A model generated the notes under the pieces. The model was given only the letters and a program-made list of their open reading frames with translations. It made no database searches and was not told the origin of the DNA. Positions 16,534 to 25,687 of a DNA stretch of 49,065 nucleotides are shown one piece after another. The stretch's first letter is position 1; each line of letters begins with the position of its first letter. The translations under genes and the position numbers were made by a program. Source of the stretch: Bacillota bacterium. Its GTDB lineage: Bacteria; Bacillota; Clostridia; DSM-8532. The stretch spans positions 1 through 49,065 of the forward strand of contig JAKIML020000056.1 of the NCBI GenBank assembly GCA_022702935.2, given 5' to 3'.

Positions 16534-16578
16534 AAAAAAGCCCGCCCCAGTAACAAGTTTCTTGTTGCTGGGACGAGC
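16534..16578 (-). terminator. T-box regulatory terminator
   Basis: GCTCGTCCCAGCAACAAG pairs with CTTGTTACTGGGGCGGGC around a 3-base loop and is followed by six T residues on the minus strand. It overlaps the 3' half of the T-box antiterminator, so charged and uncharged tRNA decide which structure forms. Confidence 0.88.
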
Positions 16579-16808
16579 TTATCACCCGTGGTACCACCCA
16601 AATTCAGCTTAAAAAAAGCCCTCAAATCAGGTTCAAACAAACCCTAGCCTGTAACGCGGCTCACGCGGTATCTTACTGAAAATGCCTTCGGATACCGAAC
16701 TCCGGAATGATCCCTGCAAACCCCATCCTGTCTGTTTACACCAACCACAGACTCTCTTTGAGGATGTTCCTGATTTACAGAAGTTCCTTCATTGTCGTTC
16801 TCATATTA
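16534..16808 (-). promoter_or_regulatory. T-box riboswitch leader, probable isoleucine (AUC) specifier
   Basis: A tRNA-sensing leader of about 275 nt upstream of the XRE-cupin/ligase operon. Minus-strand landmarks: the AGAGAG-x-GGTTGGTG distal part of stem I (about 16759-16740); stem II GGTATC/GATACC; the T-box core GGGTGGTACCACGGG (16599-16585); and the terminator hairpin 16578-16541 followed by six T. In stem I, CTGTAAATC pairs with GGTTTGCAG, and GGAA with TTCC. The loop between these helices holds GGATCA, so the specifier codon is best read as ATC (16711-16709) followed by the usual A, i.e. tRNA-Ile. The codon reading depends on my hand-drawn stem I. T-box control of an acyl-CoA ligase is unusual. 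Confidence 0.9.
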
Positions 16809-16814
16809 TTAAAC

Positions 16815-16843
16815 ATCATAATCTTTCTGTATGAAATTGTCAA
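16815..16843 (-). promoter_or_regulatory. Promoter of the T-box transcript
   Basis: On the minus strand a consensus TTGACA (16843-16838) and TATGAT (16820-16815) are 17 bases apart. It begins only 20 bases past the last V-ATPase gene, for which no terminator is seen, so some readthrough into the leader is possible. Confidence 0.8.
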
Positions 16844-16862
16844 TAGCTTTCTATGGCATCCT

Positions 16863-17486
16863 TCAGCCCGCGCCCTTAACCCGTTTGATGACCTTGAGGC
16901 GGGAGAATTCCTCCCTTTCCTTTTCCTCCAGCACATTGGAAATGGTCGTTGTAATCTCCTCATACTTGGGGATCATAATATTCTTCAACGCGTTGGTACG
17001 CTTCATGGTACGGCGGATATTGGTGGCCAGCCGATAGACTCCGTTCTCTATCTCGGCCAACTGGGCGCAGAGCTTCTTAAGCTTTTCAAACTTCTGCCGG
17101 GCGATATCCAGATTGGAATTGGTCATGCGAAAGCCATACCGGGGCGCCATCTCCACGTCCTCCTCAAGGGTCACCGCGGGAATTTCCACCCCCATGACGC
17201 TCTGCTCCCGAATCCGAACCCCTTCCTCCTCAGGGATGGCATAGCCAATCTGCTGTACCGCTGAGATGCCCAGGCTCACATTGGCCTCCTGAAGGGCTCT
17301 GTAGGCCTCCTCAAAGACCACCAGGATCTCATCCTGGATAACCTTGGCCTTATCCACCAGGTTCATCATCTCCCGGACGAGAATATTCCTTTTTTTGTCC
17401 AGCAGCTCATAGCCCTGGCGGGACAGGGCCAAAGAGTTTTTGGCCACAATCAGATTGCCCTTGGTGGGGAACAGGGTCATGTCCAT
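16863..17486 (-). CDS. ntpD: V/A-type ATPase subunit D
   Basis: Central-stalk subunit, 207 aa, full length. It forms the long coiled coil that rotates inside the A3B3 head and links catalysis to ion movement. The N-terminus [36 protein letters not shown] and the C-terminal helix [28 protein letters not shown] match the family closely. The start overlaps the end of subunit B by 10 bases, which indicates translational coupling. It is the last gene of the nine-gene operon. Confidence 0.95.
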   Translation of the reverse strand: MDMTLFPTKGNLIVAKNSLALSRQGYELLDKKRNILVREMMNLVDKAKVIQDEILVVFEEAYRALQEANVSLGISAVQQIGYAIPEEEGVRIREQSVMGVEIPAVTLEEDVEMAPRYGFRMTNSNLDIARQKFEKLKKLCAQLAEIENGVYRLATNIRRTMKRTNALKNIMIPKYEEITTTISNVLEEKEREEFSRLKVIKRVKGAG

Positions 17487-18880
17487 AATTTCGCCACCTC
17501 ATCTTCATCCATGGGAACATATCTGCTTTCAAGAAGCTCGGGTGAAATTCTGTCCAGTTCCTCCTTGGGAAGGAGGCCCAAAAGCATCCATCCTAAGTCC
17601 AGAGTCTGGTTAATATCCCGATCCTCATGGAAATCCTGAGCGATAAACTGCGCCTCAAAGAAGCGTCCAAAGCGCATATACTTCTTATCAATATCACTGA
17701 GCTCATCCTCGCCAATCACCGAGGCCAGGGCACGGATCTCCTGTACCTTGGCATAGGAGGCAAACAATTGGTTGGCTACCTGGGGATGATCCTCCCGAGT
17801 ATAGCCCTTGCCGATACCATCCTTCATCAGGCGGGACAGGGACGGAAGCACAATGACGGGCGGATAAATGCCCTTCTGATGCAAGCCCTTATCCAGAACA
17901 ATCTGACCTTCGGTAATATAGCCGGTCAGGTCGGGAATGGGGTGGGTAATGTCGTCATTGGGCATAGTAAGGATTGGAATCTGGGTAATGGAACCCTTGC
18001 AGCCCCGAACCAGACCCGCTCTTTCGTAAAGGGAGGCCAGATCGCTGTAGAGATAACCCGGATAACCCTTTCTGGACGGGATCTCTCCCTTGGAGGATGA
18101 AATCTCACGCAGGGCCTCGGCATAGGAGGTCATGTCGGTCAGAATAACCAGCACATGCATACCCCGTTCATAAGCCAGATACTCGGCAGTGGTCAAAGCA
18201 CAGCGCGGTGTGACAATACGTTCCACCACCGGGTCATTGGCCAGGTTCAGGAACATGACCACCCGGTCCAATACTCCGCCCTTTTCAAAGCTCTGCCTGA
18301 AATATTCAGCCACGTCATATTTAACGCCCATGGCGGCAAATACAATGGCAAAATTGTCCTCATTGGCTCCGGTGATCTTGGCCTGACGGACGATCTGCAC
18401 CGCAAGCTGGTTATGGGGAAGACCGCTCCCCGAAAACACCGGAAGCTTCTGCCCGCGAATGAGGGTGGTCAGACCATCTATGCTGGAGATACCTGTCTGA
18501 ATAAAGTTTCTCGGGTATTCCCGCATGACGGGATTAATGGGCTCACCGTTAATGTCCCAGCTCTTGTCGGGATAAATCTCACCCAGACCGTCCACGGGAC
18601 GGCCCATACCGTCCAGAACTCTTCCCAAAAGCTCCTTGGACAGGGGCATCATCAGCGGTTTCCCCTGGAGTCTGGTACGGGTATTGTCCAGGGAGATTCC
18701 CATGGTTCCCTCAAAGACCTGAACCACACAGGTTTCCCCTTCTATCTGAATAATCCGGCCCAAACGCTTTTGCTTACCGACGGTAATCTCCACCATTTCT
18801 TCAAAGGAGGCGTCCTTCACCCCGTCGATAATAACCAGGGGGCCCGATATTTCCTTTAACCCCATATATTCAATGCTCAT
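17477..18880 (-). CDS. ntpB: V/A-type ATPase subunit B
   Basis: Non-catalytic nucleotide-binding subunit of the A3B3 head, 467 aa. It lacks a Walker A loop: the corresponding place reads [22 protein letters not shown], as expected for B subunits. The arginine that completes the catalytic site of subunit A lies in the [15 protein letters not shown] segment. The start ATG overlaps the stop of subunit A by four bases (ATGA). Together with A it makes the headpiece that hydrolyses or makes ATP. Confidence 0.96.
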   Translation of the reverse strand: MSIEYMGLKEISGPLVIIDGVKDASFEEMVEITVGKQKRLGRIIQIEGETCVVQVFEGTMGISLDNTRTRLQGKPLMMPLSKELLGRVLDGMGRPVDGLGEIYPDKSWDINGEPINPVMREYPRNFIQTGISSIDGLTTLIRGQKLPVFSGSGLPHNQLAVQIVRQAKITGANEDNFAIVFAAMGVKYDVAEYFRQSFEKGGVLDRVVMFLNLANDPVVERIVTPRCALTTAEYLAYERGMHVLVILTDMTSYAEALREISSSKGEIPSRKGYPGYLYSDLASLYERAGLVRGCKGSITQIPILTMPNDDITHPIPDLTGYITEGQIVLDKGLHQKGIYPPVIVLPSLSRLMKDGIGKGYTREDHPQVANQLFASYAKVQEIRALASVIGEDELSDIDKKYMRFGRFFEAQFIAQDFHEDRDINQTLDLGWMLLGLLPKEELDRISPELLESRYVPMDEDEVAKLWT

Positions 18881-20670
18881 TGCACCTTCACCCTTTCTGA
18901 TGACCGATAATCGGCTTCAAGCGCATCAAGCCTTGCGGCTATGTCCTGATTCAGTGTCTCAAAGGCCCCCGGATCATCATTGGAAATGGTATATTTGATA
19001 CGGATCACATCCTCAAAGACACCGGTATTGCGAATGACCGACACGGGAATTCCCAGGGGCAGAAGCTTTAAAGCCCGGTCATACAACTTAAGCAGGGAAT
19101 CCATCATTAAATACTGCTTTTTGATGGGCACATAGGTATCCTGTTCATGGTAGGCATTTTGCTGCAAAAAGCCCTGACGAATGGCTCTGGCAATTTCCAG
19201 GATGAGCTTTTGTTCATCGGGAAGAATATCACTGCCAATAAGCTTTACAATATCCAGAAGCTTGCCCTCTTCCTGCAGAATACGGCTTAAGCGAATGCGC
19301 TTCTCCATAAAATCGGCATTGGCATTTTCTTCATACCAGGGAGCCAGATCCTCAAGATACTCGCTATAGCTGTTGATCCAGTTAATGGCGGGATAATGCC
19401 TCGTATAGGCCAGGGATTTATCCAGGGCCCAGAAGCAGCGAATAAAGCGTTTTGTGTTTTGGGTGACGGGTTCGGAGAAGTCACCGCCCTGAGGAGAAAC
19501 GGCGCCGATAATGGATACCGAACCCTCGGTACCGTTAAAGTTCTCCACACGTCCGGCCCGTTCATAGAACTCGGAAAGCCGGGAGGGCAGATAGGCCGGG
19601 AATCCTTCTTCGGCCGGCATTTCCTCCAAGCGTCCTGAAATCTCTCTTAAAGCCTCAGCCCAGCGGGAAGTGGAGTCGGCCATGATGGCCACATGATAAC
19701 CCATATCCCGATAATACTCGGCCAGGGTGATACCGGTATAGATGGAAGCCTCTCTGGCGGCCACCGGCATATTGGAGGTATTGCCGATGAGAACGGTTCT
19801 TTCCATCAAGGGTCTGCCATTGCGCGGGTCAATGAGCTTGGGGAAGTCCTCCAGAACCTCGGTAATCTCATTGCCCCGCTCCCCGCAGCCCACATATACA
19901 ATAATGTCGGCATCGGACCACTTGGCCAATTGATGCTGGGTCAGGGTTTTTCCGGTACCAAAGCCCCCGGGGATGGCTGCCGTCCCGCCCTTGGCAATGG
20001 GGAAAAGGGTGTCGATAACCCGTTGACCCGTGACCAGCGGTATATCCAGGGGCTGCCGTTTTTTATAGGGTCTGGCCTCGCGCACGGGCCATTCCTGAAC
20101 CAGGGTAAGATTATGTATGGTCTTACCCTCCTGAATGCGTACAATAACCTGATTAATGGTATATTGGCCGTCGGCTGCCACCTCGGCCACCTCCCCTTCC
20201 ATATTGGGGGGAACCATGATTTTATGAAGCACCGAGGACGTTTCCTGAACCTCGGCGATAACCTTGCCCGGCCCCACCTTTTCCCCGCGGCGCACAAGAA
20301 TCTTCACATCCCAAAGCTTGTCATGATCCAGATTGTCCATGACGCTGCCGCGTTTCAAAAAGGCGCCGGTGTTCTCGGCTATTCTGCTCAGGGGTCTTTC
20401 AATGCCATCGAAGATATTGCCGATTATCCCCGGCCCCAGCTTAATGGTCAGGGGTTTCCCCGTCGAGATCACGGGCTCCCCCACCTTGAGGCCGGTGGTG
20501 GTTTCATAGACCTGTACAATGGTCTCCTTATCAACAATTCTGATGACCTCACCAATAAGTCTGGCATGGCCTACCAGGACCATTTCCAGCATTTGAAAGG
20601 CATGCTCGCTGTGTACCTTGATGACAGGACCATTAATACCATATATCGTACCGTGAACTTGTTCCGCCAT
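18877..20670 (-). CDS. ntpA: V/A-type ATPase catalytic subunit A
   Basis: Catalytic subunit of the headpiece, 597 aa. Walker A is [20 protein letters not shown] at about residues 228-247, and the catalytic glutamate follows in [15 protein letters not shown]. The bulge (non-homologous) region lies at about 115-190, as in all V/A-type A subunits and not in F-type beta subunits. The end is typical. The gene follows subunit E by 29 bases and overlaps B by four. All catalytic residues are present. Confidence 0.97.
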   Translation of the reverse strand: MAEQVHGTIYGINGPVIKVHSEHAFQMLEMVLVGHARLIGEVIRIVDKETIVQVYETTTGLKVGEPVISTGKPLTIKLGPGIIGNIFDGIERPLSRIAENTGAFLKRGSVMDNLDHDKLWDVKILVRRGEKVGPGKVIAEVQETSSVLHKIMVPPNMEGEVAEVAADGQYTINQVIVRIQEGKTIHNLTLVQEWPVREARPYKKRQPLDIPLVTGQRVIDTLFPIAKGGTAAIPGGFGTGKTLTQHQLAKWSDADIIVYVGCGERGNEITEVLEDFPKLIDPRNGRPLMERTVLIGNTSNMPVAAREASIYTGITLAEYYRDMGYHVAIMADSTSRWAEALREISGRLEEMPAEEGFPAYLPSRLSEFYERAGRVENFNGTEGSVSIIGAVSPQGGDFSEPVTQNTKRFIRCFWALDKSLAYTRHYPAINWINSYSEYLEDLAPWYEENANADFMEKRIRLSRILQEEGKLLDIVKLIGSDILPDEQKLILEIARAIRQGFLQQNAYHEQDTYVPIKKQYLMMDSLLKLYDRALKLLPLGIPVSVIRNTGVFEDVIRIKYTISNDDPGAFETLNQDIAARLDALEADYRSSERVKVQ

Positions 20671-20699
20671 TCTTTCACCTTCTGATCCTTACTATAACT

Positions 20700-21293
20700 T
20701 CATTCAATACTCAGTCCGTAGTTTTCCAAAAATGAGGCTCGTTCCTGATTCAATCGGCTTATCACAGAGCAATCACTCATGATATTCTTTGTTCTGTTGA
20801 TTAAAATGCAGCCTCCTAAAAGCAGCTCATCGCTTTCCTCGACCCGGGCTCTCAATCCGGTACTCTTAAGAATCTCTTGCATCAGGGAGATATCCTCGCC
20901 ATCCACCAATGCAACAATCTCTCCCTCACCGACCTGTGAAAGCCCTGCCTTGAGCTGCCCCTCAAGAAAAGTACGGTATTCATCCTGTTTTTTGAAGGCT
21001 TCGATCCGGTTCCGAACGTTTTTAAAGACACCGTCGATGATTTCATCCCGTCGGTTGAATAAGGCCTGCTTGCTTTCAACAACAGCCTTCGAAACCTCTT
21101 CATTAATACTCTTATCAATCTTCCTTATGGCATTCTGTATTTTATTGTAGGCCATCTTCAAATACTCGATCTCACTGGACTCAATAGTTTCATTGCGGGT
21201 CTGTTCAGCCTGAGTGATGATCTCCTTTTTCTTCTCCTGGGCCTCTTTCATAACCATATGGGAGAATTTGTTCAATTTTTCCGTGGTGTCCAT
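20700..21293 (-). CDS. ntpE: V/A-type ATPase subunit E
   Basis: Peripheral-stalk subunit, 197 aa. Residues 1-110 are a long charged helix (MVMKEAQEKKKEIITQAEQTR), which pairs with the small H/G subunit. The C-terminal globular part ends with ECNIMSDCSVISRLNQERASF-like sequence, here ILINRTKNIMSDCSVISRL, near the family signature. It holds the head still against rotation. It lies between F and A, as in many bacterial V-ATPase operons. Confidence 0.88.
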   Translation of the reverse strand: MDTTEKLNKFSHMVMKEAQEKKKEIITQAEQTRNETIESSEIEYLKMAYNKIQNAIRKIDKSINEEVSKAVVESKQALFNRRDEIIDGVFKNVRNRIEAFKKQDEYRTFLEGQLKAGLSQVGEGEIVALVDGEDISLMQEILKSTGLRARVEESDELLLGGCILINRTKNIMSDCSVISRLNQERASFLENYGLSIE

Positions 21294-21332
21294 AACACAA
21301 CCCCTTTACAGGCTAATAGCGCCATTAAGCAA

Positions 21333-21641
21333 TCAGAGCTTCAGTCCAATAGCCTCATTGATATAGTGCATGATATAATCCGGAGGGCGCCGGGTGCCAT
21401 GTCTGTCGGGTATCTCAACAATGAGCGGCCTGGAGCGGTTGAGCTTCATATCGGCAATGACCTCGGGGCACAGCTCCACCAGAAGCTCGGTAATAAGTAT
21501 GATACCGATGCTCCTGTCCTTCACGGCCGTAGAAAGTGCCTCCAGGACTTCTTCCCGGGTATGAACTACCACACCGTCAATCCCTGCAAGCCGCATTCCC
21601 GTTTTTGTATCCACATTATCGCTAATTAGAAATATTCTCAA
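21333..21641 (-). CDS. ntpF: V/A-type ATPase subunit F
   Basis: Small central-stalk subunit, 102 aa, which binds subunit D. I prefer the TTG at 21641 (MRIFLISDNVDTKTGMRLAGIDG) because AAGAAGG lies at a good distance; an in-frame TTG at 21650 would add three residues. The sequence has the alternating strand-helix pattern of the family, with GIILITELLVELCPEVIAD in the middle. It lies directly after subunit K. Note that the letter naming differs between Enterococcus and archaeal systems; this is the D-partner. Confidence 0.85.
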   Translation of the reverse strand: MRIFLISDNVDTKTGMRLAGIDGVVVHTREEVLEALSTAVKDRSIGIILITELLVELCPEVIADMKLNRSRPLIVEIPDRHGTRRPPDYIMHYINEAIGLKL

Positions 21642-21656
21642 GCTATGCAACCTTCT

Positions 21657-22085
21657 TTATGCATTCAGAATAAGGATGGAGATAATGAGCCCGTAAATGG
21701 CAATACCCTCGGCAAGACCCACGAACACAAACGCCTTACCAAAGATTTTGGGATCCTCACTCAAGGCTCCCAGAGCGGCAGCGCTGCTGGATGCCACGGC
21801 AATACCCGAGCCAATGGCCGAAATACCAATGGCCAATGCTGCGGCAATATACTTAAGTCCGCTGCTTGAAGCAACAGCCGCATCGGTGACTTCAGCGGCA
21901 GAGGCTGAAATACCACCCGAAAGCACAATGATGGTGGCTACCACAACAATGCCGATCAAAGCCGTCACATTCATACCAATAAGCTTTCTGGCATTCTTAC
22001 CCTTCACCTTTTTGTTAACAACGGCAAGGCCAATGCCCACGGTAGTTATAACCAGAATAATTGCTGCAATGAGAATGAGTTCCAT
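21657..22085 (-). CDS. ntpK: V/A-type ATPase membrane rotor subunit K
   Basis: Proteolipid that forms the rotor ring, 142 aa, start behind GGAGGTCATATT. Four hydrophobic helices are visible (about 2-24, 38-62, 76-100, 116-140). Only one membrane carboxylate is present, Glu in VGLAEGIAIYGL in the last helix, so this is a fused pair of hairpins with one ion site. The conserved glutamine that marks sodium-binding rings is not seen in the third helix (LAIGISAIGSGIAVA). This argues for protons, but only weakly. Confidence 0.92.
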   Translation of the reverse strand: MELILIAAIILVITTVGIGLAVVNKKVKGKNARKLIGMNVTALIGIVVVATIIVLSGGISASAAEVTDAAVASSSGLKYIAAALAIGISAIGSGIAVASSSAAALGALSEDPKIFGKAFVFVGLAEGIAIYGLIISILILNA

Positions 22086-22162
22086 AATATGACCTCCATG
22101 TTTTTCAAGTTTTATTTATCTGGCAGAATTCTGTCAGCTAAATCCATAAGTAAAGCAATGCA

Positions 22163-24088
22163 TCAGTCCTCGGTAACACGAACGGGCTTAAACTCCCGGC
22201 CCTCACCGATATAAAACCGTCCAAAGATTTCATAATACTCAAGACGCATACATTGGATGCCCACAATGAGACCTTCCAGACCAATGGTAATGGCATTACC
22301 GATAATGACAATGAACAGGCCTCCTATTCCCTCCATCATATGATACAGGGTCCATACAGCCAGGGAGAGACCTGCATGGTTAAGAGCAAAAGCTCCCACA
22401 CGGGCGAAGGACACCGTACCAGAGAAGAAGGACAGCAGGGTTTCAAACAGTTCAAAGAAGGACTCTACGATGAAAATGCCTTTTTCGTTGGGGAAGATGG
22501 GCCGTTTTTTCATGACAAGATGCTCCAGGGGCTCTTTGAAGAAGATCATCAAAGTGGGCAGAATGATGACCACCACCAGCACCAGCCCTGAGAACAGAAG
22601 CTCGCCTTTAAGCAGAGACAGCCCTGCAACAAGCGCCAGCCCGCCATAGAACAGGAGGCCTGCCAGGCCGTTCTTGTCAAAGAGCAGCTTTCCCCATCTT
22701 CGCATGCGCGTATTATTGATCATATTGGCGATAATGGCCACAAGATTAACCAGCACACCATAGCCCACGGCCAGGTATAAAAGGGTATTAATAGTATCCT
22801 TCCCATGAAGGGGACTTATCCAAATGGGTTGGATAATCTCTTCGCTGCCAAAGACACTGCCGTAGACAAACCCAAAGATGGTTGAGGAAATGCCCACATA
22901 GAACATAACGCCGCCCAAAGCACTCTTCCTGGCCTTGTACAGGTAGAGCCCTATCAGGGCAATGATGGCTCCCTGGCCCACATCCCCGAACATAAAGCCA
23001 AACATTAAGATATAGGTCAATGTCAAAAGGGGTGTGGGATCCATCTCGGTGGGTGATGGAAGTCCGTACATGGTGACCAGGGATTCGAAGGGCTTGAATA
23101 TGGATTTATTCTTCATCACCGTAGGCGGGGTGACTTTGGCTACACAGTCGGGATCCTCGCTGGAGAGCATAATCTCCCTCATGGTCTCCAGCTTGGCCGC
23201 AAAGGTCTTGTAGTCCTTTAAAGGAATCCAGCCCACCAGGAAGAAGGTTCCCTGGGTATGGGAGGAGAACTTCTTCACCTCATGCACCTTGGAGAGATAA
23301 AGGACTCTCTGATAGTATTTGTCAAAATTAGACTTCTTCTCCTCCAGATAACGGCTGAAGGCCTTTTCCTCTTCATCAATACGGCTCTGAAGGACTTGTA
23401 TCTCCCCTTTAAGCGCCTCAATGGAGCTTTCGGGCGTACCTTTGACCTTGTCGGATATTCTGACTCGGGTAAAGCCAAGGGCGCTGAACACATTGTCAAT
23501 GACCGGCGACACCGAGTCGGGCATGAAATAGGCCAGCCAGAGCGTCTCATTTTCCTCTGCCACAGGTACGGTCACCACATCCATGTCGACCAGGTATTCC
23601 TTCTGCTTCATGAAATTCTCCCTGGGGAGATAGCCGAAGCGGAATTTCATAAAGGCAAAGTGAAACATTTCATCAATATCGACCTTCAACCCGGCAATGG
23701 GCATAAGCTGGCTGATGATCTTCTCCCGCTCCTGAATATCGGCCTTCAGGTGCTCAATCCGCTTACGATGCTCGATGATTCTCTCTTCAAGCTCTGTGAT
23801 ATAGGATTCAATAACATGGGGCTCCATGGGCGACAATACCTCACGTTCAAGCGCCTGCTCATCATAGCGCTTCACATCCACATGGAATTTCTCATTCAGA
23901 ATCCTCATCCGCTTTTTGAGATTATCCAGGGAAGTATCGTCATCAAAAGGAATTAAGCCCGGCATATTGAGAGTTTTATGGGCAGGTTCCAACTGAACAT
24001 TGCTGTTGATGATATGTTTAAGGACAAACTCCTGAAACAATTCAACGGGTCCTAATATGCTCACATACTTCATCTGCTCGATTGCCAT
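22163..24088 (-). CDS. ntpI: V/A-type ATPase subunit I (membrane stator)
   Basis: Stator subunit that carries the ion half-channels, 641 aa from the ATG at 24088 behind AAAGGGGCGTG. Residues 1-325 form the soluble peripheral-stalk half with coiled coils (EKFHVDVKRYDEQALEREV and EEEKAFSRYLEEKKSNF). About seven to eight membrane helices fill residues 365-620. The segment MFGFMFGDVGQGAIIALIG and the RVGAFALNHAGLSLAVWTL helix are hallmarks; the arginine of the latter faces the rotor carboxylate. Full length, no frameshift. Confidence 0.95.
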   Translation of the reverse strand: MAIEQMKYVSILGPVELFQEFVLKHIINSNVQLEPAHKTLNMPGLIPFDDDTSLDNLKKRMRILNEKFHVDVKRYDEQALEREVLSPMEPHVIESYITELEERIIEHRKRIEHLKADIQEREKIISQLMPIAGLKVDIDEMFHFAFMKFRFGYLPRENFMKQKEYLVDMDVVTVPVAEENETLWLAYFMPDSVSPVIDNVFSALGFTRVRISDKVKGTPESSIEALKGEIQVLQSRIDEEEKAFSRYLEEKKSNFDKYYQRVLYLSKVHEVKKFSSHTQGTFFLVGWIPLKDYKTFAAKLETMREIMLSSEDPDCVAKVTPPTVMKNKSIFKPFESLVTMYGLPSPTEMDPTPLLTLTYILMFGFMFGDVGQGAIIALIGLYLYKARKSALGGVMFYVGISSTIFGFVYGSVFGSEEIIQPIWISPLHGKDTINTLLYLAVGYGVLVNLVAIIANMINNTRMRRWGKLLFDKNGLAGLLFYGGLALVAGLSLLKGELLFSGLVLVVVIILPTLMIFFKEPLEHLVMKKRPIFPNEKGIFIVESFFELFETLLSFFSGTVSFARVGAFALNHAGLSLAVWTLYHMMEGIGGLFIVIIGNAITIGLEGLIVGIQCMRLEYYEIFGRFYIGEGREFKPVRVTED

Positions 24089-24108
24089 GGTCATCACGCC
24101 CCTTTCTC

Positions 24109-25164
24109 TTATGAATTCATGCTGTTCAAGCCAATGATATATTTCTTGATGCTCTCCTCGGGAAGCTTGTACCGAATCCCTTCAATAATGGAGATGATAT
24201 TCGCCAGTTCGACTTCCTTCATGCGCAAAAAGGAAAGGACACAGGAAACCGAAAAGGGATCCTGTCTGAACTTTTTCTTATGAAGTCTGTATATAAACTC
24301 ACTATAGCGATGCTCCATGCTAATATCCTGTCCATCAAAAAGGAAACGGTATGGGGTCCTGCTGAGGATGGCTGCAAACTCTTCCGAATCCTTGGCATTT
24401 ATAAGCTCCTCCAGGGTGCTGCGCTTAATCTTATGGAAAATGGGCAGGATATAACTCTTTATCACTTCTGCATCGACCTTATAAAAGATCTTGCTCCGAT
24501 AAACCCAGAAGATATTGAAGATATCACATTCAATATGTGCAAAATCCAAAGCAATGGCAGCGTCTTTAGGGCTCAGCATCTTTTTAAAAAGGGAATCCTC
24601 GGTCCTGAGATAATAGAGGTCCAAGGCCATTTCCATGCTGAACAGACGCCTCTTGTTATCCTCCGACGAGAAAGGCTTCAGGACATCATAGTAATCGGTT
24701 CCCTTAAGCCCCTGAAGAAATTCCTCAATATTCCTGGACAGGGCCAGCTTGGGGATATTCAGTTTATCGTGGTTGGACAGAAATAAAAGCGAATCTTCCA
24801 AAAAGGCTTCATCGGCATGTCCTGCTTCAAAAACCCTGAATATGAGCTTCAGACTTTCAATCTCGATTTTAACGTAGAGGAGATCAATGAATTTATTGAT
24901 ATCGCCGTGGGTAAACCGCAGCAGCTTTTCGTAGTCCTTGACAAGATCATGCTTCAGCAGGTTCTCAAGCTGTCCCCTGTGGATGTTGTTCTCATCAACC
25001 TCGGAAAGGATAATACGGTAGTGGGTGTTATTCTTCAGGAAGGATACCACTTCATTAACACTTTTTTTATGAACCAGCTCTTCATAGTGCTCTCTTTTAA
25101 GGAGGCGACCGAACATGGCCCGTGTTTTACCCGATAATGCACCGTACTTGATTGTACTTAACAT
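24109..25164 (-). CDS. ntpC: V/A-type ATPase subunit C
   Basis: Socket subunit that joins the central stalk to the rotor ring, 351 aa. It is almost entirely helical; typical segments are YGALSGKTRAMFGRLLKREHYEEL at the start and FSVSCVLSFLRMKEVELANIISIIEGIRYKLP at the end. The latter is the most conserved part of the family. It follows the small H/G subunit by four bases and precedes I by 20, so the three are tightly coupled. Confidence 0.93.
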   Translation of the reverse strand: MLSTIKYGALSGKTRAMFGRLLKREHYEELVHKKSVNEVVSFLKNNTHYRIILSEVDENNIHRGQLENLLKHDLVKDYEKLLRFTHGDINKFIDLLYVKIEIESLKLIFRVFEAGHADEAFLEDSLLFLSNHDKLNIPKLALSRNIEEFLQGLKGTDYYDVLKPFSSEDNKRRLFSMEMALDLYYLRTEDSLFKKMLSPKDAAIALDFAHIECDIFNIFWVYRSKIFYKVDAEVIKSYILPIFHKIKRSTLEELINAKDSEEFAAILSRTPYRFLFDGQDISMEHRYSEFIYRLHKKKFRQDPFSVSCVLSFLRMKEVELANIISIIEGIRYKLPEESIKKYIIGLNSMNS

Positions 25165-25168
25165 TTAT

Positions 25169-25480
25169 TCACCTTCCGACAATCCGGTTAAATATCTGTT
25201 CTTCCCATTTAGCCTGGTTCTCTTCCGCATTTTCTTCCATGAGCCGCATTTTCAGGGCCGTGCTCTCATAGATGCGGATAATCTTATCGTCGGCCTCTTT
25301 CCTGCTCTTATTCTTAAGCTGCTCAATCTTATGCTCAGCCATCTCAAGAATATTGGCCTCCATGACCCGAAGCTCCTCCTGAGTGTCCCGCATAATCTTT
25401 TCTTTTTGGGCGAGGCCTTCTGAGACAATATTCTGGGCTTCATGCTCTATTTCAATAATTTTTTTGACGATGTCCTCCAA
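25169..25480 (-). CDS. V/A-type ATPase small peripheral-stalk subunit (H/G type)
   Basis: First gene of the operon, 103 aa, one continuous charged helix (IIEIEHEAQNIVSEGLAQKEKIMRDTQEELRVMEANI), as expected for the partner of subunit E in the peripheral stalk. The start is a TTG at 25480 preceded by GAGGTGG; no in-frame ATG gives a plausible protein. Names vary: subunit H in archaea, F or G in Enterococcus. Sequence is low in distinctive motifs, so the assignment rests on position and helical character. The operon promoter should lie in 25481-25635 but I cannot choose one. Confidence 0.78.
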   Translation of the reverse strand: MEDIVKKIIEIEHEAQNIVSEGLAQKEKIMRDTQEELRVMEANILEMAEHKIEQLKNKSRKEADDKIIRIYESTALKMRLMEENAEENQAKWEEQIFNRIVGR

Positions 25481-25635
25481 CTCATTCCACCTCGCATTGG
25501 TTTACAACTATCCATTGTAAAAAACTATAGCTTCTATTTTCTGTTATATACCAACCATTCCAATCAATCAATGAGTATCTTATGCAATTTATCAAATTAT
25601 TATGGAGCCCCTTTTAGCTAAATTTTCATCAGTGG

Positions 25636-25664
25636 TTGCATAAATATTCATCCTTATGTATAAT
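25636..25664 (+). promoter_or_regulatory. Promoter of argD
   Basis: TTGCAT (25636-25641) and a perfect TATAAT (25659-25664) are exactly 17 bases apart, placing the start of transcription about 15 bases before the start codon and just ahead of the ribosome binding site CGGAGGT. Confidence 0.75.
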
Positions 25665-25687
25665 TATGAAAAACGGAGGTGGTTACC

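Noticed and set aside
16705-16716. GAT (Asp) or another codon as T-box specifier
   Set aside because: GAU would be followed by C; the base after a specifier codon is normally a purine, usually A. ATC followed by A fits better, though a covariance model should decide.
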